A stretch of 50,613 nucleotides of DNA from Phellopilus nigrolimitatus. Lineage: Eukaryota > Basidiomycota > Agaricomycetes > Hymenochaetales > Hymenochaetaceae. The stretch covers positions 1 through 50,613 of the forward strand of contig JAJOHG010000185.1 of assembly GCA_021029095.1 (NCBI GenBank), written 5' to 3'. Shown in pieces: positions 42,304-50,613 of the stretch (position 1 is its first letter; the number at the start of each line of letters is the position of its first letter). The notes under the pieces were generated by a model. It was given only the letters and a program-made list of their open reading frames with translations, had not been told where the DNA came from and did no database searches. The translations under genes and the position numbers were made by a program.

Positions 42304-43549
42304 ACAGAACTAGCGAGTCTTTGAACAAGAAAGCCTGACAAGAAACGGTTTGTGAGTACACATGGTGGAACCCAAAGGTGGATTGAGTCAATACCCATAG
42401 TGACTACCTTTGGATGGTTGGAAGCTAAGCACGCTGAACGAGCTTGCCAATGATTGCAATTGAAGGGCAGTACGGGAAAGGAAAAGTGTCGAGTCCGTAG
42501 ATTTCGCACGCATCACGAGACATGCCGCTTATGTCATTTCCGTTGACGAGAATCCGAGATCCTCTCTTTTCGTTTTCTCATGATGCATCCACATCTAAAT
42601 TTCAGCGGTAACTCCAGGACCTACTCCTCTTCATTTTTACTCAAGATGCATCCCATATATTGCCGAGCGCAGATGTCGCACTCAGGCTGGCAGAAGAGCT
42701 CACCTTCCTACACACATATGTCAAACTTCTCCTTTTTCCCGAAGAAAGCTCTGTCTTTATAGCTCACTATCTGGTAGCTGTACGGCATCTCGGTCCGCTT
42801 TCTCCAGGATCTTCTCCTCGCCATCTATCCGCTTTATATCGGAGGAAACTGCATAATTATCGGAAACACTCGACATCTGCAGTGACGAAGATAGATCTCG
42901 GTGTACATGTACGTACTATCTCTGCTCGCATACATATGGAACGTGCGGAGAATCAAGTGTGCTGAAGAGCTCAATCAAAGGCTTCTCTTGTCATCGTAAT
43001 TCGTTCTGTCGCATGTGTTTGGCTCATTCTCCAGGTTGGCCGTTCCCCGACTATGTCTCGCTCTTGCGAAGTTATCCCGTAAGAAGATTGGCCCGTCTAA
43101 AATAGGTATATGCTAATGGGTCACTTAGGCAGACAGTGCCGCTAACGATGCAGGAACATATATTATTATCTGTTCTGACTTGCAGGCTCTGGTGTCATGA
43201 TTCTTCTGTTTAGCGCTCTTATTGTCGAGCTCAATCATCCTGGGAGGAAGAAATCTATTATACCGAAGCCCTCGGATATCAAATCAAACATTCTTCGTGA
43301 AGTTATCGGGTTTATCTCTGTGTCAATGATGCTACTCTCTTATCAAGTGCCGGACGCCTTGCAAAAAGAAAAGATTGCCTGAGTGTTCGCTGCCGCTCGC
43401 ATGCCGTCGGAATTACTCTCTTCTGATGTCTCTAGCAAATGGCGAATGTCCTCATATTCGCTGGATGGCATTAGTATAAAGGACACTGGACATTTCGAGG
43501 CTTGAAATCCTCATCGATACTGTCCCCAAGCCAGACGAACTCGATAACA
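42304..43549. other. Intergenic region between MFS gene and LPMO
   Basis: Open frames such as 42660-42965 (MPSADVALRLAEELTFLHTY) and 43197-43382 read like fragments of real protein but have no domain I recognise and no connecting splice sites. They may be remnants. The right end is the LPMO promoter. Confidence 0.4.
43475..43480 (+). promoter_or_regulatory. TATA box of the LPMO gene
   Basis: TATAAA lies 70 bp upstream of the AA9 start codon. This is a normal spacing for an inducible fungal secreted-enzyme gene. Confidence 0.6.
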
Positions 43550-44536
43550 ATGAAGTCCTTCACAAGCTTCGCCGTTGCGCTTGTCGCATTTGCCTCGCAG
43601 GCTGCAGCTCACTGTCCGTTCCCTTGCCTCCCCCTCATCCTTCTATTTCTAACTTGTTGACAACAGACACATTCCCCTCACTGGTCGTCGGCGGCACGAC
43701 GACGCCCCAGTGGGTGAATGTGCGGACGACGAACAATTTCGACACACAAGCCCCGGTCACGGATGTAACTTCACCAGACCTGCGCTGCTACGACTCCGCG
43801 GAGCCAGGCACCGCAACGACGATCTCCACCGCAGCCGGCTCGCAGCTCGGTATCATGAGTGACGGGACGATCTACCACCCGGGTGTTGTCAACGTGTACA
43901 TGGCGAAAGCCCCTGACAGCGTCGACGGATGGGCGGGCGACGGCGACGTCTGGTTCAAGGTATACGAAATTTCTGCGGTCACGAATGGTGGCGAGAGCAT
44001 CACGTTCCCTGCTGAGGGTGGGACTCACTCTTTTTGTCTGTCGAAAGCCAGCTGGCTGACTTCTATTGATAGGTCTTCCGGGAGTGACGTTCACCCTCCC
44101 CGAGGCTCTTCCTTCTGGACAGTGAGTGCATCCCCTACTCAATCAGTATTCCACCACTCAACAATAATACCTAACAGATACCTCGTCCGCATGGAGGCCA
44201 TCGCGCTGCACGTCGCACAGAGTTACGGTGGTGCACAGTTTTATCTCTCCTGCGGCCAGGTCGAGGTCACCAACGGCGGTAGTGGTACGCCTGGACCCCT
44301 TGTTGCGATCCCGGGTGTCTACACTGGCTACGTAGGTTTTTTCATGTTTTTTGTATCCATTGTTGCTCACGCTTTTTTTTCATTTGTTCCAGGAACCGGG
44401 TATCCTCATCAACATCAACTACCCGATCCCGACGAACTACACCCAGCCCGGACCTGTAAGTACTTGCTCTCATAAATAATAGTAACTCGCTCTCACCGCA
44501 ACTTGTGTCATTTTTCAGGCTGTCTGGTCGGGGTGA
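43550..44536 (+). CDS. AA9 lytic polysaccharide monooxygenase
   Basis: Six exons (43550-43613, 43667-44017, 44073-44121, 44178-44331, 44393-44455, 44519-44536) give 232 aa. Residues 1-20 are a signal peptide, so the mature enzyme starts with His21, first half of the copper histidine brace. The second brace His is His92 in GTIYHPGVVNVY. The secondary-sphere trio typical of AA9 is in IALHVAQSYGGAQFYLSC: His166, Gln175 and the axial Tyr177. The enzyme cleaves cellulose or related glucans oxidatively using copper and an electron donor, outside the cell. It is single-domain, with no CBM1. The first exon ends one base into codon 22, which the next exon completes in phase, supporting the model. Confidence 0.93.
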
Positions 44537-45522
44537 ACGACTCCCAGGGACTGTCGCTCGTAGAAATGGTGCTGGGAACCGAGATGCTTTAGTTTTTGTC
44601 TTCCTGCTCGTGGCAACGTATTTCTCATGTGTACTAAGGTGGTATGCAATCATAAACTTTGTGCTTTCAAACCTGTCTTGTGATTCAAATTTCATACTGG
44701 ATGAAAGCACCTAAAGGCTGAAGAAAAATTGCGCAACAATCGCTAAAATAATATGGCTTGGTCAGAGTTTCAGGAGTGAAGTGGGTCGTCCTTCTTATTC
44801 TAAGCATCGTGAACAATGTAATGCATGCCTCTTAACGATCTATCAGTTCAGATCATCTCTGTCTACTAAAACCTCTTTTTGATATCCAGAGAACTTTTCG
44901 GATACCATTATCTTCGTGAATATGGTCTTAATTTGACATCTGAAATATTCGTTTGAGCACCCTAAGGCAGGTATGGTCCCCGGACCACATTGGCTTAATT
45001 CAGAAGAACGTCGTCCGCGATAGGGGGCTGCTACTTGATCGGACGACGAACGCACGAGTGAGTTACAAAAAAAAAAAAAAAAAAACCATATAAAAAGAGG
45101 AAAAGTCAAGGATGAGGGAGAAAACGTAGAAGGTGAAGTCGTTGTTGCGGGCACAGGTTTTGTTCTCACCCACGATTGGCAATTGGAAAACATAAATCGA
45201 ACCTCAAAACAGAAGAAAGAAAAAAAGAAAAGAAAAAGAAAGAAAGAGAAATGGAGGAGGTGGGGGGAGACGAAAGGAGAACGAGCCGTCTCGCTATCCA
45301 CATTGCAATATCCGGAGAGAAGTAGACCATATCATGATCACAATGTTCATACGGCACAGATGTTGTGATGGAATCGCTTCACGCAGACGAGTAGAATATC
45401 TGTCTTAAAAGAACGGACGCGTTTCTCGTCATCTGCTCGATCATTATCAAATCACTGTTCAACCTGACATGATTACAAGCACTTACCATTTCAGCCCATC
45501 TCAAGATTCTTATCTCTTTCCA
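44537..45522. other. Intergenic region with poly-A and purine tracts
   Basis: Holds the LPMO 3' end and the F-box gene 3' end. A run of 19 A lies at 45067-45085 and a purine-rich stretch at 45205-45285. No open frame here has coding character, including the minus-strand 152-codon frame over the purine tract. Confidence 0.5.
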
Positions 45523-47076
45523 TCATAAAGTGGCATCCCATACCAACTCCCATACGTATCGACTTTTGGCCGGAAGAAGGCAACCGATATCGAGCTGGAT
45601 GCCATTATCCCAGCAGAATTTGCTTATCTTCGGTAATCCACCTGTCACATTTCTTTTGATGAAAGTGAGGCGGCCATCGCCCTTCCTTGCCCAGGAATAT
45701 GTTATGATCAGTCTATGGAGCTTGGATGATGAGTGACCATTCTTGAGAAGACACGAGATCAGCTTATCAGCGTAGTATCTATTCTCTTCATCCAAGATTG
45801 TTTTTTGGTCTGTAAAATGTACGTGCAATTGCTCTACAGACGTGGGAAGGGACAGCGTGGAGATCATTCCATCAGCTTTTGGCATGTTTACAGAGAACCG
45901 ACGAAGACCTGTGGCCATCCGAAACATGTTGAGCAATGGAGGGACTCTCGGTGGTCCATTACCGTAGCAGTTGTCGTAGGTGACGACCAATGTGGTTACG
46001 AATGGCAAGTATTGGTCAACGATAGTGGACGCATACACCACTTGTGCATACGGGAAATTAATCACCAAATTCTGTATCGATCGTTTTTCTTTGGGACGAA
46101 GGAGCCAAGAGAAAAGTTGTTCGTTATTCGAATGAGTATTGTAAGGGATGGACATGGTTTTCAAGCAGCTTGACAAGGGCAGTTTAAATAGCCAGGAGGG
46201 AAATGCTCGACGTTGTCTCCATAATGCAAAATCCAAATATAGGTCTTCAAGTCTTTCAAGTCTAGGTAGCATCCTGATCACCTCAAGGCAGGAATCGTCA
46301 TTGGGCGAATCAAAACCCATCATCCACAAACAACGAAGGTCCTTCAGCTCCCCTATGCGTGCCAAGCAGGTCGCGAATCCCGTTCGGGTTGGACTGCGTC
46401 CTTTGACTATAACGTACAGCTTTTGAAGGTTTGGAACACGACGAATGATCTCTGCACAAGGCATCCACATTTCTAGTTTGTGGTCTCCGCCACCAATGTC
46501 TATTACAAGCTCACGTAGGCAGGGAGAGCAGTATGGACTGCAGAGAAATGCGTCAGCCTGCCCAACACTGGTCACGATCGCTCTTCGCCGAAGGACCCGC
46601 TGTGCGATAGCCGTCCACGACCGATGCACAAGAGACATAGATTTCAGAGCTTGATGGCTCTGGCCGCCGTCAGAAATCATCCCCGAGGGTGTATCAACAA
46701 GCTGTAATGGTCCAATATCATCGCGGAACATGTCAACAATTTCGTCCAAGGCGATGAGAGGGACGCGCGGAGTCTCTGCGCTCTTCGTAGAAGTACAGAT
46801 TAAATCCATCTGCCTCTGCCGTTGCTCCGACATGTAGAGGTCAATATCAAAGGAACTGCGAAATGATATCTGTGTTGCGTCGAAAGATGGATCGAGAAGG
46901 GTGTCTATAATGGTGTCGAGCGTAGTCCTGGAGACATCATACGTTGACTTCAGTGTCAAGAATAATTTGGCCAGTAGTGCATCTGTCGCTGTGCCGAACG
47001 GTACGTTTGTCCCCCTACTACTATCAGACGGGGTATTGTCGCGAGCTTCATGTGCATAGACCATAGTTGAATCCAT
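45523..47076 (-). CDS. F-box-like / leucine-rich protein (agaricomycete type)
   Basis: A single exon of 517 aa. Residues about 100-165 hold an F-box-like segment: RVPLIALDEIVDMFRDDI, then LKSMSLVHRSWTAIAQRVLR. The remaining sequence has irregular leucine-rich units (LRELVIDIG, VPNLQKLYVIV, LKDLRCLWMMGF, LERLEDLYLDF). F-box proteins recruit substrates to SCF ubiquitin ligases through Skp1, and agaricomycetes have hundreds of such intron-poor genes. The F-box here is divergent, so Skp1 binding is likely rather than certain. It shares a 162-bp divergent promoter with PEX11. Confidence 0.75.
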   Translation of the reverse strand: MDSTMVYAHEARDNTPSDSSRGTNVPFGTATDALLAKLFLTLKSTYDVSRTTLDTIIDTLLDPSFDATQISFRSSFDIDLYMSEQRQRQMDLICTSTKSAETPRVPLIALDEIVDMFRDDIGPLQLVDTPSGMISDGGQSHQALKSMSLVHRSWTAIAQRVLRRRAIVTSVGQADAFLCSPYCSPCLRELVIDIGGGDHKLEMWMPCAEIIRRVPNLQKLYVIVKGRSPTRTGFATCLARIGELKDLRCLWMMGFDSPNDDSCLEVIRMLPRLERLEDLYLDFALWRQRRAFPSWLFKLPLSSCLKTMSIPYNTHSNNEQLFSWLLRPKEKRSIQNLVINFPYAQVVYASTIVDQYLPFVTTLVVTYDNCYGNGPPRVPPLLNMFRMATGLRRFSVNMPKADGMISTLSLPTSVEQLHVHFTDQKTILDEENRYYADKLISCLLKNGHSSSKLHRLIITYSWARKGDGRLTFIKRNVTGGLPKISKFCWDNGIQLDIGCLLPAKSRYVWELVWDATL

Positions 47077-47238
47077 GTTTTAGAAATGCGGGTTTAAGAA
47101 AAAGACAGATAACTTGAAATTTCTCACTGAGAATGTGAGATTGCGTTCAGTTGATCAGAGCACGTTACTGGTCGAGAATTTCACGTGAAGACGACACCAG
47201 CGAGTCAGTCGACAATTTGCAGTTCCGAGACCACTATC
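47077..47238. promoter_or_regulatory. Shared divergent promoter of F-box-like gene and PEX11
   Basis: Only 162 bp separate the two start codons on opposite strands, so both promoters must overlap here. I see no clear TATA box. Confidence 0.55.
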
Positions 47239-49626
47239 ATGTCCTTTTCAAAACCTCTTTCTCTTTCCAAAGTAAATGATTTGGTGCTTGGAGCGTTCTC
47301 GAAGGCACCGACGTCGGAGACGCTGGATCATGCTGTTAGGTATCTCAGCACCTTTGGTGGCAGCGAGTACGTTGCGTGCCATGTTTCAAGCTGAGGCTAC
47401 GCGGTTGACTGAACAGATACTGCTAGCAAACTATTCATGGCATGTTTCCCGATCACTCGCAGACAAAAGAAGATTCGTTGAGAATGCCATGCTGTGATCC
47501 AGATCATCCAATACGCTCTGAAGATTATCATCCCCTTCCTGGACCTACGCGCGAGGCTGCAACACCGGGCTGGCGCGCGCAGGGAGACTACAAGTGCTAC
47601 GTCCGCCGCGTTAAAGAAGTTGTACGGGATAATAGGCGACTCGAGGATGCTATGGCGATTCTGGGGTACGTCGCGATTGCACATTGTTCAAAGTGTTTCC
47701 TCGGTCCACAACTTTTATCGCCAGGCCTCCTTCCGATCTACCAATGGCTCACCTCGCTCGAACGCATGCCGCCGCCGACGCGTAGTCTGCTTACCATCGA
47801 GCGAGTGCAAGGCTGGTCGATGTTGCTTTACTATCCGTTCGAGCATTTGTACTACCTGCGCTCCAACGGTCTCCTCCCAGCAACCATCTCTCTATCTCTC
47901 CCCTTCATCAAGTCGCTCCCCGTCAAGCTGGATGCGGTGAAGCTCGCACTCTGGTCGACGCGCGCGTGGGCGGTTTATGTATTCCTGCAGTTCGCACACC
48001 TGCGTGAGGACAATCGGTTGCTAAAGCTTCGTGAGCGCGCGCTCACGAAGGTGAAGGGCAAGAGCAGCAACGAAGTGGACGCAGAAAAGTTCGAGCTCTC
48101 ACTGAGGCGGGATGCACTCCGGAATGAATTCATCGCAAACCTGGGGAATCTTCCGCTTACGATCCACTGGTGCGTAACATCATTTCTTGGTCGATTGTTT
48201 CGAGATGTATTGTGTCTTTGTCATTTCTTATCGGCTTCGAGCTAAAGGATTGGTTATTATCTCTCCGATTTCTCAGCCAATGTTTCCGTATCGGCCCTCG
48301 TGTTTGCTGCGGTCCTCGATCGATATGAATTGCTCGTACGTCAGAAACACAGCACCAGAGCGCTACATGCATCAAATCTGTTCAGCCGAGTTATTGGGCG
48401 TCCAGTCTACTTCCAGACGAGGCTACCTAACGTGAAGACAGAGTCCCCGTGACTTTCAACGACTTCGTTTGTCATGGGGTTACGTTTCTCTAGTAGATTC
48501 AGTATCAGACTCGGCGAGGCTGTGTATTTTGAATTAGCTTTGGTTTCGGACAGGTCCACAGAGCTTATTTGCTGGGCGTATTAGCTTCAGCGACATCTAT
48601 CCCCGCTGAGGAACCACGATCTCTCGTTGTGATGTCTTCCTGGGCATCTTTGTTACTGTTTCTTCCAACCTGTGCATCAAGGTTGACTACCGTGCACGTT
48701 TGCAAAAGCATAGCGCACATGGTTGATTTCTTCAGCGTGTTATTCATATACACATTTTATGCATTCGGTTCTTTCATTTTATTCAATGCGTCTTGCTCCT
48801 GATACTCTAGACTGACGCTGTTTCTGTCGCCATAACTACAGGTCTTTGGAAAGGGGTCTTTTCAAGAACGAAGTGAGTAAGGTTCTGCACTTCGATTCTG
48901 CTTCAGATATTCGTACCGAGCCTTCGGTCCTCGAGTGTCAAAGATGCATGATGTCTGCGTACATCCTACTGGAAGAGTTGCAGTGCCATTTTTTACCTTC
49001 TATCTTGATCTGCGATGCTGCATTCCAATTTTTCGTACCATCTTATACCCTTGCTTCTGCTCGATCCGCAGGCTATCTTTAAGCTACTCTTGGAGTCCTA
49101 TCCTTCTTGAGTCCCTGATATCAGGAGCTCGCAGGCTTAGAATGCTACTTTGGGTTTCGCTTAGCGCTGATAATTGCGAGAACCCGGAGCACAGTTCCTC
49201 GTATAATGTTTCTACAGACATCTTGATTGTGCGATGCCATCCCCTTCGATAGTCCATTAGAGCCCTTCCTGCAGGCCTTCAGATATATACGATTCCGTTT
49301 CCACGATCACTCGGTATTTTGTGACAATTCGCTACCTCTAGATACGCTGACGCTTTTCTCAACAGATCTGGGTCGGTATCTTCGGACTCATCGCCGGCCT
49401 CGCGTCGTTCAGGACTGGGTGGCAGGCCACCGCGCTATTCCCACCTCGACCTGCTCCTAGTTCCTCTCCTACGCCATTGCCCGTAGCCGACGCGAGTCTG
49501 GATGTCCCTGCAGCCATTTGCCCCGTGGGTGCGGGTATGGATGAGAGGGTAGGTGAGGTGGAGGAAGCGACGAACTCAACGGAGCCAGAAAACGCAAAAG
49601 ATGGGCTCACTTCTGGTCATGCATGA
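47239..49626 (+). CDS. PEX11: PEX11-family peroxisomal membrane protein
   Basis: Six exons (47239-47366, 47427-47439, 47503-47665, 47725-48169, 48842-48872, 49366-49626) sum to a 346-aa frame. The order of conserved blocks is that of basidiomycete PEX11: TLDHAVRYLSTFGG, DKLFM, IIQYALKIIIPFLDLRARLQ, ERVQGWSMLLYYPFEHLYYL, STRAWAVYVFLQFAHLRED, NLGNLPLTIHWSLERGLFKN and IWVGIFGLIAGLASFRTGWQ. PEX11 proteins shape and divide peroxisomes from the membrane. Two points are odd. Exon 2 is only 13 nt (codes the end of D-K-L-F-M) and is followed by an intron with a GC donor (47440-47502). Introns 4 and 5 are 672 and 493 nt, ten times the local norm. The conserved blocks on both sides of each support the model. 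Confidence 0.88.
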
Positions 49627-50289
49627 TATCCGCGTTGAGCATATAATGTCTATATATAATTCCCCATCCATCTGGCCAGTATGCATCTTTATTTTCGACA
49701 TTGGTATATTGGATAGCTTTCTGTAAGCTTTTAATCGAAAATGCTGCAATAGATGGACCCTTTTTGGAACCACCAGATACTTTTAATGCCATGGTGTTTT
49801 CGTAAGCCAGCTAGGAATAAACTATCAATTTCACCATGGAAAACCTTGCCGAGAGGCGGTATATATAAATGAAATAACGAAGCTATCGCATGGCCATCAA
49901 AACTGCCAAATACGAAATAATGTAGTGCGGAATAATTTGAAGAGGGGTACCCACCCTTTCAAATTAGCCTTCAATCACTTTTGCTTATGTTCGTTTACTC
50001 AATATGGCTCGAAATACTCTATTGGGATCACTAAAAGCTTATGGAAAGTTACCCAATTATGAGCATACAACTTACTTACGAAGGTCTGTAAAAGTGTTGA
50101 TTTGGTTTTGATTTGGTTTTGACAAACTTCAGAAAATCAGGTACAGGATCGACACGCATTTGATAAGGATCCGTGCCGGGCGTGCCGACTTGGGATTGAC
50201 TAGCGTTGCGGCCGCAGACGTACTTCATGGCAAACTGTTGCTATCAAATTGGAGAGCGCGCGTTCTGCTTTCTATCTTGACGATTAACG
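49627..50289. other. AT-rich intergenic region
   Basis: A minus-strand frame at 49607-49792 (MALKVSGGSKKGPSIAAF, then DAYWPDGWGIIYRHYML) has unusually AT-rich codons and protein-like composition, but I do not recognise it and it is short. It overlaps the very end of PEX11 on the other strand. The rest, including a short TTTGATTTGGT tandem at 50099, shows no gene. Confidence 0.4.
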
Positions 50290-50613
50290 ATGTCGCATCT
50301 GACGAACTGTTCGTGGAGGCTGGCCGACGGCGCGCGTGACGGAAAACTGGTCTACAGGAGGCCGCTGGGTCCTACAGAGCTCGGGTTCTACTGGGATCAC
50401 GTTTTCTACGGCGTGGCCACCACGATTGATCACACCGAGCTCGAGGTGGAGCCAGGCCATGAGGACGCGATGTTCGCATCGGAGAACATCGAGCGGACAT
50501 GGTTGTGCATGAAGCGACGCTTCCCCCTCGTCGGCGCGTCAGTAGACGAGCTCCCAGGCTCCGACATCGTCGAGTTCGTCGTTGATGAGCAGAAGCTGGG
50601 CGTGCTTCGACCG
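50290..50613 (+). CDS. 5' end of an acyltransferase/condensation-like protein (cut by window edge)
   Basis: An ATG at 50290 opens a frame that stays open for 108 codons to the end of the window. It begins MSHLTNCSWRLADGARDG, then RRPLGPTELGFYWDHVFYGV, and later WLCMKRRFPLVGASVDEL. The R-x-LGPTE motif followed by a W-x4-R-x-FPL block is what I associate with agaricomycete hypothetical proteins related to alcohol O-acetyltransferase and condensation domains. The catalytic HxxxD motif would lie beyond the edge, so the assignment is tentative. Confidence 0.5.
   Translation, partial: MSHLTNCSWRLADGARDGKLVYRRPLGPTELGFYWDHVFYGVATTIDHTELEVEPGHEDAMFASENIERTWLCMKRRFPLVGASVDELPGSDIVEFVVDEQKLGVLRP

Noticed and set aside
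38238..44536. A secondary-metabolite or nutrient-use gene cluster (membrane protein, MFS, LPMO)
   Set aside because: No core biosynthetic enzyme or pathway logic links them; chance adjacency is sufficient.
45067..45085. Run of 19 A as a retrotransposon or processed-pseudogene tail
   Set aside because: No coding or element sequence precedes it and no flanking duplication is visible; a simple homopolymer is the easier explanation.

Overview
The window looks like chromosomal DNA of a mushroom-forming basidiomycete (Agaricomycetes, probably a wood or litter decayer). The evidence is genes broken by many 48-65 nt introns, an AA9 lytic polysaccharide monooxygenase, a KDZ/CxC2 transposase, a TET/JBP dioxygenase, a DUF6532-type gene, an F-box-like gene, WD40 repeats of the NLR type, and a PEX11 of the agaricomycete type. 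I chained exons by hand using splice sites and reading phase; no database search was possible.

Layout. 0.5-4.8 kb: a six-exon lineage-specific gene (minus) divergent from a small gene with a viroplasmin/RNase H1 N-terminal-like domain. 5.0-6.8 kb: a large foldback (inverted repeat) element. 7.0-11.2 kb: an apparently intact 11-exon KDZ transposase with a CxC2 zinc cluster. 11.2-13.9 kb: small repeats, a MITE-like inverted repeat and a possible 96-aa gene. 13.92-15.97 kb: a complete non-autonomous hAT-like element (8-bp target duplication, 19-bp terminal inverted repeats, subterminal repeats) whose cargo is a scrambled, intron-containing piece of the nuclear gene for mitochondrial elongation factor G1. 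It sits 126 bp upstream of the next start codon.

16.1-29.1 kb is a block of four genes on the plus strand: a 1294-aa JmjC-like protein whose distal iron-binding histidine appears replaced by tyrosine; a 563-aa TET/JBP dioxygenase with all expected active-site residues; a 442-aa protein with a PHD-like finger and a caspase/CHAT-like His/Cys pair; and a DUF6532-type protein. The TET/JBP gene is bracketed by a 135-bp promoter duplication and a 105-bp minisatellite that starts about 28 bp after its stop codon. A pogo-like MITE, a tRNA-like sequence and a headless run of 11 WD40 repeats (NLR C-terminus) follow to 31.5 kb.

31.5-50.6 kb is more ordinary: unresolved sequence, a C2H2 zinc-finger gene, a single-pass membrane protein, an MFS transporter, an AA9 LPMO, an F-box-like gene divergent from PEX11, and the 5' end of an acyltransferase-like gene at the right edge.

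The left 31 kb is therefore a transposon-rich accessory region with chromatin or DNA-modification type genes and death/NLR-type fragments; the right 16 kb is closer to core genome. The strongest observations are the gene-capturing hAT-like element, the dioxygenase pair next to repeats and transposons, and the PHD/caspase-like protein.
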